NCBI GenBank assembly: GCA_903896925.1 | Contig: CAITZM010000156.1 | Location: 1 to 64,000, forward strand | Length of the DNA stretch: 64,000 nucleotides | Source: an uncultured Lentisphaerota bacterium | GTDB taxonomy: Bacteria; Verrucomicrobiota; Kiritimatiellia; CAIQIC01 | Reading direction: 5' to 3' | Notes under the pieces: generated by a model | What the model was told of the DNA's origin: nothing | The model's input: only the letters and a program-made list of their open reading frames with translations | Databases searched by the model: none | Shown here: positions 48,487-56,084 of the stretch, piece by piece | Layout of the letters: each line of letters opens with the position of its first letter | Position numbering within the stretch: the stretch's first letter is position 1 | Translations under genes and position numbers: made by a program

Positions 48487-50577
48487 TCATTCGCGGTTTC
48501 TGGCATCGAAAAATTCGATCAGCGGATACGCCTCGCGGTTGACCGCGCGGGCCCGCTGCAGCAGCGGCTGATAAGGCCGGCCGTCGAAATCGAACATGCC
48601 CTTGTTCGCGCCGCCGGCCGCGTCGAGCGCGACGGATTCCTTGGGATCGTCACGATATTTGAACCAGTGCCAGCCGACGATGTTTCTGGTCTCCAGCGCG
48701 GCGAGGGCGAAATGCTGGTAGTAGCGGGCGCGGTCCTCCTGGGTGTGGACCAGCCAGCCCGCGCCGTGCAGGTTGGCCAGCCCGGGCACATCCATGGCCT
48801 TCGCGTACCATTCTGTCAGCAGGATCGGCCGGCCCGCCCACGCGTCCCATTGCGCCAGCTGCCGCGCATCCGGGCCCCACTGGTTGTAGTAGTTCACCGA
48901 CACCACATCGTGGTAGGGCGCGAGCATCTTCCAGAAGTAGGGGTTGTCGAGTTCGCCCTGGTGGTAGTTGATGCGCGAGCCGAGGTAGAGATGGTGCGGG
49001 TCGTACTTGCGCACGGTCTTCGCGACGATGCGGTAGTAGCGCTCAAAGGCGAAGGCGATGAATTCGTACCGGTCGCGCAGGGTGATGTCCGCGCCGCTGC
49101 GGACGCCCGGCCGGGCGGCCAGCCACGCGGCGGCGGCAGCGTGGCCCGGCTTGAACTTGGGATCGGCCGGGTCCAGCGCAAGATAGCGGTCCAGCAGATC
49201 CACGGGGCACTGGATTTCATTGTCGGTCATGATCCCCAGCAGCGTCGGGTCGTTGGCGGTCTCCGCCAGATCCTGGCCGAAGCGGTCGCAAAAGGCCTCG
49301 AAGTCGGGGTGGAACACCGGCATACATTTGTTGAGGAAGCCCAGGGTTCCGGAGGCCGGCTCGGTTACGCCTTTGTCCTTGGCGAAGGCGAACATGAAGT
49401 TCTTCCGCAGCACCCAGACCAACGGCTTGGCCACCTTGTTCAACCGGGACGCGCCGCCATTGCCCAGCCCATTGAAGCCGGCGTCGCGGAGCTGGCCGGT
49501 CACAGTCTCCGCCCACTGCTCGCCGGAACCAAACAGCTTTGCGGCCTTGGTCGGCTCCTGGACCGTGTTCATGCCGATGTTGAAGTAGCGATAGCCCTCG
49601 GGATCGATCAGCCACTGGCGCCCGGCGATTTTCTGGACACGGAAGAAACCGGTCGCCTTTTCCTGGGGACGGTCCATCCAGCCGCCGAAACGGTCAACCT
49701 TCACGCTGTCGCCGCGCGGCGTGTAGCTGGTAAGTTGCTCCAGCAGGCGGGTCGGGTTCTTCCGCCAGGGCGCCTCGCTGGCCGGGCTGCTGCCATGCGT
49801 TTCAACGAGCACGGTCCCGTCCCTGGACGCCTGCCGGGCCGGCGCTGTCAGGTCATAACCCGCCGCGGTCTGTGCGTAGAGGGCGCGGATCTCCTCCGGC
49901 CCGAGGCTCCGTGCGTAGAGCCGCAGTTCGCCGACCCGGCCCGCCAGCGAGGGTTTGTGATAGCCGAGGCCCTTGCCGATGATCAACGGCTGGCCGTTGG
50001 ACACGAGGCCGCCTTTGCGCGGCAGTTCGGCGCAAGGTGCGCCGTTGACGTAGAGCCGGGCCAGCGTGCCATCGCAGGTGGCGGCCAGCCACGTCCAGGT
50101 CTCCAGCGGCAGTTCCGCGGGGCTTTCCACCAGTGCCTTGGTGGCGCCGCGCGCGCCCCACATGCCGTAGACCACCCGTTTGCCGGAGAGGTACATGCCG
50201 AACATAGGCGTGGTCCACGAATCATTGGTGTGCGGGACGCCGAACAGGACGGTGTTGTTGCGCAGGTCGGAAGCGCGGACCCACACCGTTGCGGTGAGCG
50301 CGTTCGAAAAGCCGGTGCCCGCCCGCGGCGGGATGAGCACGTGGCTGCCCAGGCCGTCCAGTTCCAGCGAGGTGGCGGCGCGCTCTTTATGCAAGGCGCC
50401 GGCCACGATGACGCCGTCGTTCCCGCTGGCCGAGCGGTCCTTGACTGTTTTGCCGTCGCTGCCCTCAAAGTTCCAATGTCCCACCAAGCCGTTGGAAAAG
50501 TCCGGCGCCGCCAACGCGGCGTGACAGACCAACCAACCGTAAAACAACAACCGCATCCCCAAATGTGCTGTGCTCAT
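48487..50577 (-). CDS. LamG domain plus agarase-like glycoside hydrolase
   Basis: A 696-residue exported protein (signal MSTAHLGMRLLFYGWLVCHA; start 50577 with GGAAGG upstream). Residues 30-220 are a LamG/concanavalin-like domain (GLVGHWNFEGSDGKTVKD, ARLYVNGAPCAELPR, GRVGELRLYARSLGPEE). Residues 290-690 are a clan-A TIM barrel of the GH50/GH86-like agarase type: WLIDPEGYRYFNIGMNT, acid/base Glu454 in IMTDNEIQCP, nucleophile Glu589 in ILLTEWYAKAMD. It probably cleaves a beta-galactan or related marine-type polysaccharide. First gene of the operon with 46581 and 45153. Confidence 0.87.
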   Translation of the reverse strand: MSTAHLGMRLLFYGWLVCHAALAAPDFSNGLVGHWNFEGSDGKTVKDRSASGNDGVIVAGALHKERAATSLELDGLGSHVLIPPRAGTGFSNALTATVWVRASDLRNNTVLFGVPHTNDSWTTPMFGMYLSGKRVVYGMWGARGATKALVESPAELPLETWTWLAATCDGTLARLYVNGAPCAELPRKGGLVSNGQPLIIGKGLGYHKPSLAGRVGELRLYARSLGPEEIRALYAQTAAGYDLTAPARQASRDGTVLVETHGSSPASEAPWRKNPTRLLEQLTSYTPRGDSVKVDRFGGWMDRPQEKATGFFRVQKIAGRQWLIDPEGYRYFNIGMNTVQEPTKAAKLFGSGEQWAETVTGQLRDAGFNGLGNGGASRLNKVAKPLVWVLRKNFMFAFAKDKGVTEPASGTLGFLNKCMPVFHPDFEAFCDRFGQDLAETANDPTLLGIMTDNEIQCPVDLLDRYLALDPADPKFKPGHAAAAAWLAARPGVRSGADITLRDRYEFIAFAFERYYRIVAKTVRKYDPHHLYLGSRINYHQGELDNPYFWKMLAPYHDVVSVNYYNQWGPDARQLAQWDAWAGRPILLTEWYAKAMDVPGLANLHGAGWLVHTQEDRARYYQHFALAALETRNIVGWHWFKYRDDPKESVALDAAGGANKGMFDFDGRPYQPLLQRARAVNREAYPLIEFFDARNRE

Positions 50578-50665
50578 GAAGGCCTTCCGCGTTTTGTGTG
50601 CGCGGTTATAGGCCGGGCCGCCGTGCGACGGCAAGTGGATACAGCGCGGGTGAGGCTGGAGTTGG

Positions 50666-50743
50666 CCACGTTCTGACGAACGCGGCTACAAAGGCGGCTG
50701 TCGTCGCGCGCTTTCCGTAGCCGGTCCGTCAGAGTGCGGCCCG
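50666..50743. repeat. BIME-like pair of GTAG hairpins
   Basis: CACGTTCTGACGAACGCGG then CTAC (50687-50690); GTAG (50718-50721) then CCGGTCCGTCAGAGTGCGG, heads inward. It is a sister of the pair at 15548. In the same 558-base gap lie CCAAGG palindromes at 50779-50795 and 50812-50828 and the composite element that follows; there is no gene. Confidence 0.75.
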
Positions 50744-50844
50744 CCCGGCCACAACCCAAACCCGGACCGCGCGGGGAGTTTCCAAGGATTGGAAAGAGAA
50801 GCACTCTGGTCTTCCAAGGCTTGGGAAATTTCGACGGCGGTCTT

Positions 50845-51063
50845 CCAGGTTGCCTGAAAAACCATAGTCAGGTTATTGGTTGGGCTGCTTGGGAGCGGCG
50901 GCACTCCTGCCGCCGAAACAGCCCCGCCGTGCCACGGCCTAGCACGTGCAGCAGGAGCAAGGCTCGCGCTCGACGTGCTGGCTGCGGCGGCAGGAGTGCC
51001 GCCGCTCCGGGACCGCGCGGCCGCACCCGTCTGCCACCCAATTGCGGTTCTCAGGATTTGGAA
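50845..51063. repeat. Composite element, second copy
   Basis: Inner arms CGGCGGCACTCCTGCCGCCG (50896-50915) and its complement (50985-51004) match those at 15731 and 15820 exactly. Outer arms, 50845-50866 and 51042-51063, are degenerate forms of the outer arms of the first copy (CCTGAAAAACC against GGTTCTCAGG). It lies 72 bases upstream of the sulfatase gene. Confidence 0.6.
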
Positions 51064-51135
51064 GGTCTGTCGGTTGACCGGCCGGGAACCGGAAAGCGCT
51101 TGACGAGCCCCGCGCTAAAGGCTGAAGGTAGGCCT

Positions 51136-52668
51136 ATGAAAAAGCACACGACACGACGTGAGTTCCTGCAGGCTGCCGCGCTCGGCGCAGGCGGCGCAGC
51201 CCTGTGGCCAAGGTTGGGGTGTGGCGCGGATCTGACTGTCCCCGGTGCAGGGTCGGCGGCGCTGCCCAACATCGTCATCATCTTCACCGACGACCAGGGC
51301 TGGGCGGACGTCGGGTGTTTCGGCGCGAAGGGTTTCACGACGCCGAATCTTGACCGGCTGGCACGCGAGGGCTGCCGCTTCACGAACTTTCATGTGGCAC
51401 AGCCGGTCTGCTCGGCGTCGCGCGCCGGTTTGATGACCGGCTGCTATCCCAACCGCATCGGCATCCACGGCGCGCTCGGCCCGCAGGCGCGGCACGGCCT
51501 CGGCCCCGAGGAGATGACCATCGCCGAACTGGTCAAGCAGCGCGGCTATGCGACCGGCATGGCGGGCAAGTGGCACCTCGGCCATCTGCCGCCCTATCTG
51601 CCGACGCGCCACGGGTTCGACGAATGGCTCGGTCTGCCTTATTCCAACGACATGTGGCCTTTGCATCCGGAAGCCAAGCCCGGCGCCTATCCCCCGCTGC
51701 CGCTCTACGAAAACGAGCGGATCAAGATCCCCGAGGTGACGCACGCCGACCAGTGCCAGCTCACAACCTGGTACACCGAACGCGCCGTTAAGTTCATCGA
51801 GAAAAATAAAGAGCGTCCGTTCTTCTTCTATCTCGCGCACAACATGCCGCACGTGCCGCTGCACGTCAGCGACAAGTTCAAGGGCAAGTCCGCGCAGGGG
51901 CTCTACGGCGACGTGATCGAGGAGATCGACTGGTCGGTCGGCGAGGTCATGGCCGCGCTGGAGCGCTGCGGCGTGGCGCAGAACACGTGGATCATCTTCA
52001 CGAGCGATAACGGGCCCTGGCTCTCCTACGGCAACCACGCCGGCTCGGTCGGCCCGCTGCGCGAGGGCAAGGGCACCGCCTGGGACGGCGGCACGCGCAC
52101 GCCGTGCATCATGCGCTGGCCCGGCCGGATCCCCGCCGGCACCGCCAGTGCCGCTCCGCTGATGACGATCGATATCCTTCCGACGCTCGCCAGGCAGATC
52201 GGCGCCACGCCGCCCGCGCATCTGATCGACGGCCTCGATTGCTGGCCGGTGATTGCCGGCGCGGCCGGGGCGAAAAATCCGCATGCGGCCTATTTCACCT
52301 ACTACGAGAACAACCAGCTGCAGGCCGTCTGGGACGGCCGCTGGAAGCTGCAGCTCCCGCACACCTACCGCACGCTCGGCGGGCGGCCCGCCGGCCGCGA
52401 TGGCCTCCCGGCCAAGTACGAGCCGCGCAAGATCGAGACCGCGGAGCTCTATGACCTCGATGCCGACCTCGGCGAGGCGACCAACGTCGCCGCGCAGCAT
52501 CCTGACATCGTCGCTCGGCTGGAGGCTCTCGCCGAGCAATGCCGCGCGGCGTTGGGCGATTCCCTGACCAAGCGGACCGGCAGCGGCGTCCGCCCCGCGC
52601 CGACCGTGCCGCCGGACCAGCCCAAGCGCGTCGCCCAGCGCCGCGCCGACGTGATCTACATCGACTGA
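51136..52668 (+). CDS. Tat-exported arylsulfatase A-like sulfatase
   Basis: A 510-residue type I sulfatase with a twin-arginine signal (TTRREFLQAAALGAGG); the start follows GAAGG. NIVIIFTDDQGWADVGCFG gives the metal-binding Asp pair, and VCSASRAGLMTGCYPNR holds Cys92 in the C-x-A-x-R variant of the formylglycine motif. GYATGMAGKWHLGHL and FTSDNGPWLSYGNHAG complete the active site. It would desulfate an exported glycan substrate, with the LacI regulator and MFS transporter downstream as likely partners. Confidence 0.95.
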   Translation: MKKHTTRREFLQAAALGAGGAALWPRLGCGADLTVPGAGSAALPNIVIIFTDDQGWADVGCFGAKGFTTPNLDRLAREGCRFTNFHVAQPVCSASRAGLMTGCYPNRIGIHGALGPQARHGLGPEEMTIAELVKQRGYATGMAGKWHLGHLPPYLPTRHGFDEWLGLPYSNDMWPLHPEAKPGAYPPLPLYENERIKIPEVTHADQCQLTTWYTERAVKFIEKNKERPFFFYLAHNMPHVPLHVSDKFKGKSAQGLYGDVIEEIDWSVGEVMAALERCGVAQNTWIIFTSDNGPWLSYGNHAGSVGPLREGKGTAWDGGTRTPCIMRWPGRIPAGTASAAPLMTIDILPTLARQIGATPPAHLIDGLDCWPVIAGAAGAKNPHAAYFTYYENNQLQAVWDGRWKLQLPHTYRTLGGRPAGRDGLPAKYEPRKIETAELYDLDADLGEATNVAAQHPDIVARLEALAEQCRAALGDSLTKRTGSGVRPAPTVPPDQPKRVAQRRADVIYID

Positions 52669-52718
52669 TGCCGCTACGTGCGGCGCTAACCAGGATGTGT
52701 GACACGGTTGCGCGCAGA

Positions 52719-52779
52719 GTAGTCCTCACGCTCCGCGTGAGGGAATGAAACGGAACATCTCGCGGAGCGAGATGACCAC
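52719..52779. repeat. Pair of GCTCCGC palindromes with GTAG/GTGG heads
   Basis: GTAG at 52719 then CCTCACGCTCCGCGTGAGG (52724-52742), and CATCTCGCGGAGCGAGATG (52756-52774) then ACCAC; heads point outward. It is a further REP-like subfamily and the only recognisable feature between the sulfatase and lacI genes. Confidence 0.7.
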
Positions 52780-52841
52780 GGTGGCGCATCTTTCGAAAAC
52801 CGAGCTTGCGCTTTGCCTGCCCTTGGAAAGAATGGCACGGA

Positions 52842-53882
52842 ATGAACGTGCGCCCTTCCATACGCGACGTGGCCCGGCAGGCGGGCGTGTCGCACACGAC
52901 GGCGTCGCTCGCCCTGCGGCGTGACCCGCGCATCCCGGCGGCGACGCGCCGGCGCGTCGAAAAGGCCGCCGCGCAGGCCGGCTACCGCCGGCATGCGGTG
53001 CTCGACAGCCTGATGGCGCAGCTGCGCACGCTCAAGGTCCGGACGGAGACGGCGACGCTGGGTTTCATCACCTCCTGGCCGACGCGCGACGGTTGGAAGA
53101 GTTCGCCCAACCACCGCCGGTTCTTCGCCGGCGCGGCGGCGCGCGCGCATGCCCTGGGCTATAAGCTCGAGGAGTTCTGGCTGCGTGAAGCGGGCATGAC
53201 CGCGGAGCGGATGAGCGGGATTCTCCGCGCCCGCGGCATCCAGGGGCTGCTGCTTCAGTCGCTGCCGGAGGCGCGCGGGCACCTCTCGCTGGAGTGGCGC
53301 CATTTCGCCGCCGTCGCCAAGGGTTTGACGATCGCCCGGCCCCGCCTGCACCGCGTGATCTCGTCGCACTTCGAGGACCTGCGGCTGGTGGTGCATCACC
53401 TCAAGCGGCTCGGCTATCGCCGCCCCGGTCTGGTGCTGGACGCGGGCCTCGATGCGCGCGTGGACCACGCGTGGCTGGCCGCCTACCTCCTGCATCAGCA
53501 TGACCTGCCGGCGGGTGATCGCGTGCCGGCCCTGATTCTGCGCCCCGGTCAGGAAGCGAAGCATTTCGGTGCTTGGCTGAAGCAGCATCGGCCCGAGGCC
53601 ATACTCTTCACGGGTCTTCCTGTGCCGGCGTGGGTCGCGGGGTTGGGACTGTGCGTGCCGCGCGATGTCGGGCTTGTCCATCTCGACTGGTCCGACGAGG
53701 TCGCGCCGCTGGCGGGCGTGGATCTGGACGCCGAGGCGCTGGGTGCGGCGGCGGTGGACCTGCTCGTGGGCCAACTGCACGCGCACGAGCACGGCGTCCC
53801 GCGGCGCGAGAAGATCGTCGCCGTCAGCGGCCGCTGGGTGCCGGGGACTTCGCTCCGGCGGCAACAGGTCCGCCCCTCGTAG
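52842..53882 (+). CDS. LacI-family transcriptional regulator
   Basis: A 346-residue LacI-family protein. The N-terminal headpiece is SIRDVARQAGVSHTTASLAL with RRDPRIPAATRRRVEKAA, and the hinge is QAGYRRHAVLDSL. The sugar-binding core follows (ATLGFITSWPTRDGW, GIQGLLLQSLPEARGHLSLE, HHLKRLGYRRPGLVLD, DVGLVHLDWSDEVAPLAGVD). It probably senses a sugar and controls the sulfatase upstream or the transporter block downstream. No operator could be fixed with confidence. Confidence 0.93.
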   Translation: MNVRPSIRDVARQAGVSHTTASLALRRDPRIPAATRRRVEKAAAQAGYRRHAVLDSLMAQLRTLKVRTETATLGFITSWPTRDGWKSSPNHRRFFAGAAARAHALGYKLEEFWLREAGMTAERMSGILRARGIQGLLLQSLPEARGHLSLEWRHFAAVAKGLTIARPRLHRVISSHFEDLRLVVHHLKRLGYRRPGLVLDAGLDARVDHAWLAAYLLHQHDLPAGDRVPALILRPGQEAKHFGAWLKQHRPEAILFTGLPVPAWVAGLGLCVPRDVGLVHLDWSDEVAPLAGVDLDAEALGAAAVDLLVGQLHAHEHGVPRREKIVAVSGRWVPGTSLRRQQVRPS

Positions 53883-54414
53883 CTGCGTTTGTGGAAACAC
53901 GGCTCTTCCGTTGGTGTGCGGCTTGTGTTCGCGGGGCTGGAAGCCCTGCCCACAAAAGGCGGCTGATGCGGGAACGTTGGGGTCAATGATCGGGCTACGG
54001 CAAGTTGGGTTGTAGTCGCGTTTGCGGGAACGCGGCCGTGTGGATCCAACCCTTCTTTCGTCCCTACGGGACTCGGGTGTGAGGTGCATATGCTTCCCCG
54101 GCGCTGAAGCGCCGGTCTACTTTCGAGGCGTCCCTCCGGGACACGGGAACCAGACCACTGGACCTGCCTTGCTCAAGGCAAGCAGCCGTACTGGACCGGG
54201 CTCGGCCCGTCACTTCGATGTTGGATGTTCAGTGTTCGATGTTTGCTTCGCTCTGTAGCCGGGATCGGTGTTCCCGGCAGCTGGTGCGGCGGCGCAGTTG
54301 TTTTACTGTAAAATAAAATCGCCGTTGTGGTGGCGGCGGGGTTGGGGTTTAATGCGCGCCATGTCACTGCGCCCGCTCCGGGCGCGGCGGCGGCCGCGGA
54401 AACAGGACGTGACT
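53883..54414. repeat. Repeat-rich intergenic region
   Basis: No gene is seen in 532 bases. It contains GCGGGGCTGGAAGCCCTGCC near 53934 (inverse of the motif at 35449), GTAG-headed hairpins at 54012 and 54255 (CCGGGATCGGTGTTCCCGG), a GGCGCTGAAGCGCC palindrome near 54101, and at 54212-54246 a TTCGATGTTGGATGTTCAGT tandem, a unit type common in PVC intergenic DNA. The transporter promoter must lie near its 3' end. Confidence 0.6.
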
Positions 54415-55704
54415 ATGAGTGTGACGAACCGGGTCAGTTTCTTTGCAGCGACGCACGTTCGCTTCGGCGTGATCGCACTGGCCGTCGCGTTGGCGATGGT
54501 GACCTACCTCGACCGCGCGTGCATGGGCACCTGCGCGCCGGACATCATGCGGGATCTGCACCTGACCAAGGGCCAGATGAGCTGGGTCTACAGCGCCTTT
54601 GCGCTGGCCTATGCGCTCTTCGAGATCCCGACGGCATGGTGGGCCGACCGGCGCGGCACGCGCCATGTGCTGACGCGGATCGTGGTGTGGTGGTCGGCGT
54701 TCACGATGCTGACGGCGGCGGCGTTCAACTTCGGCGTGTTGCTGGTGACGAGCTTCCTGTTCGGCGCGGGCGAGGCGGGCGCGTGGCCGAGCGTGGCGCG
54801 GACGTTCTCGCGCTGGGTGCCGCGCGCGGAGCGCGGGCGCGTGCAGGGCATCTTCTTCAGCGGGGCGCATTTCGCCGGCGGCGTGACGCCGCTGATCGTG
54901 ATCTGGCTGACGCAGACGATGCACCTGAACTGGCGGACGGTGTTCATCATGTTTGGCATGATCGGCATCGTGTGGGTGGTGGTCTGGTTCCGCTGGTTTC
55001 GCAACGACCCGAGCGAGCACAGCCAGGTGCGGCCGGAGGAACTGGCGAAGATCGTCGCCGACCGCGCGCCCGTGGGCACGCATCACGAGGGCTGGGCCTA
55101 CTGGAAACGGCTGCTCGGCCACCCGAACACGCTGCCGCTCTGCCTGATGTACTTCCCCAACAGCTACGCGTTCTATTTCTGCATCACCTGGCTGCCGACC
55201 TATCTGCAGGAGAAGCACGGCATGGATGCGCTGCAGCTCGGCCTGTTCGCGGGCCTGCCGCTGATGTTGAGCGTAGGCGGCGACCTGTTCGGCGGCGTCA
55301 CGACCGATTATGTCACAAGGCGTTTCGGCCTGCGGATCGGCCGCTGCGGCGTCGGCGCGGTGGCCTACGTGCTCGCGGGCACCTCCATGATCATGGCGAC
55401 CGTGGTGTCGCACCCGCTGCTGGCCGCGACGCTGATCGCCACGGCCGTGGCCGCCAGCATGTTCACGCTCGCCGCCTCCTGGAGCACCTGCCTCGACATC
55501 GGCGGCAACCATGCGGGCGTCGTCAGCGCCGCGATGAACACCTCCGGTGCCTTGAGTTCGGTGATCAGCCCGCTGATGGTGACGTGGCTGTTGAAAAACT
55601 TCGCGAACAACTGGAACCTGCCGCTGTTGGTGATGGGCGGGCTTTTCCTCATGGGCGCGGTCTGCTGGTGCCTGATCAATCCACACAAGCGGATCTTCGA
55701 GTGA
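54415..55704 (+). CDS. MFS transporter (hexuronate/sugar-acid type)
   Basis: A 429-residue, twelve-helix major facilitator protein of the anion:cation symporter (ExuT/GarP-like) family. The marks are MVTYLDRACMGTCAPDIMRD in helix 1 and the loop WADRRGTRHVL between helices 2 and 3, with TFSRWVPRAERGRVQGIFFS later. Such proteins import hexuronates, glucarate or similar sugar acids. ATG 54361 is an alternative start that would add a basic leader. A small lipoprotein and two sialidase-like genes follow closely. Confidence 0.92.
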   Translation: MSVTNRVSFFAATHVRFGVIALAVALAMVTYLDRACMGTCAPDIMRDLHLTKGQMSWVYSAFALAYALFEIPTAWWADRRGTRHVLTRIVVWWSAFTMLTAAAFNFGVLLVTSFLFGAGEAGAWPSVARTFSRWVPRAERGRVQGIFFSGAHFAGGVTPLIVIWLTQTMHLNWRTVFIMFGMIGIVWVVVWFRWFRNDPSEHSQVRPEELAKIVADRAPVGTHHEGWAYWKRLLGHPNTLPLCLMYFPNSYAFYFCITWLPTYLQEKHGMDALQLGLFAGLPLMLSVGGDLFGGVTTDYVTRRFGLRIGRCGVGAVAYVLAGTSMIMATVVSHPLLAATLIATAVAASMFTLAASWSTCLDIGGNHAGVVSAAMNTSGALSSVISPLMVTWLLKNFANNWNLPLLVMGGLFLMGAVCWCLINPHKRIFE

Positions 55705-55705
55705 T

Positions 55706-56080
55706 ATGAGCCGCAAACCAACCTTCCGTCTCCTCGTCGCGGCGCTGGCGCTGGTCGTGGCCGGTTGCGCCACAGGTCCCGGCGGTAAGCCGGCGGCGGT
55801 GAAGTATCGCTGCCTCTTCAACCACGAACTCTTGATCATCTGCGGCAACAAGACGAACAGCCCGGCCTACATGGCGTCGTTCATCGACAAGCTGAAGGAC
55901 ACCGGGCTGTTCCCGCCGCTCGAGCGCAACGAAACCTGCGCCACGCGCGACTGCGTGAAATTTTTCGCGGTCCGGCCCGAGTTGCTCGTCACCGGCGAAA
56001 ACACGATCGAAATTGTACGGCAGGACAGCGGCAAGACGTCATGCTCACTGTTTTCAATGGAACTGGCCCTGATTATATGA
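55706..56080 (+). CDS. Small lipoprotein of unknown function
   Basis: A 124-residue protein with a lipoprotein signal (MSRKPTFRLLVAALALVVAGC, lipobox VAGC). It starts one base after the transporter stop and ends four bases before the next gene, so it is part of that operon. Cysteines in CLFNHELLIICGN and CATRDCVKFF could pair. I do not recognise the family. Confidence 0.75.
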   Translation: MSRKPTFRLLVAALALVVAGCATGPGGKPAAVKYRCLFNHELLIICGNKTNSPAYMASFIDKLKDTGLFPPLERNETCATRDCVKFFAVRPELLVTGENTIEIVRQDSGKTSCSLFSMELALII

Positions 56081-56084
56081 GGAT

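Noticed and set aside
50734..51135. Upstream in-frame extension of the second sulfatase
   Set aside because: It reads through repeats, while ATG 51136 has a ribosome site and begins a proper twin-arginine signal.
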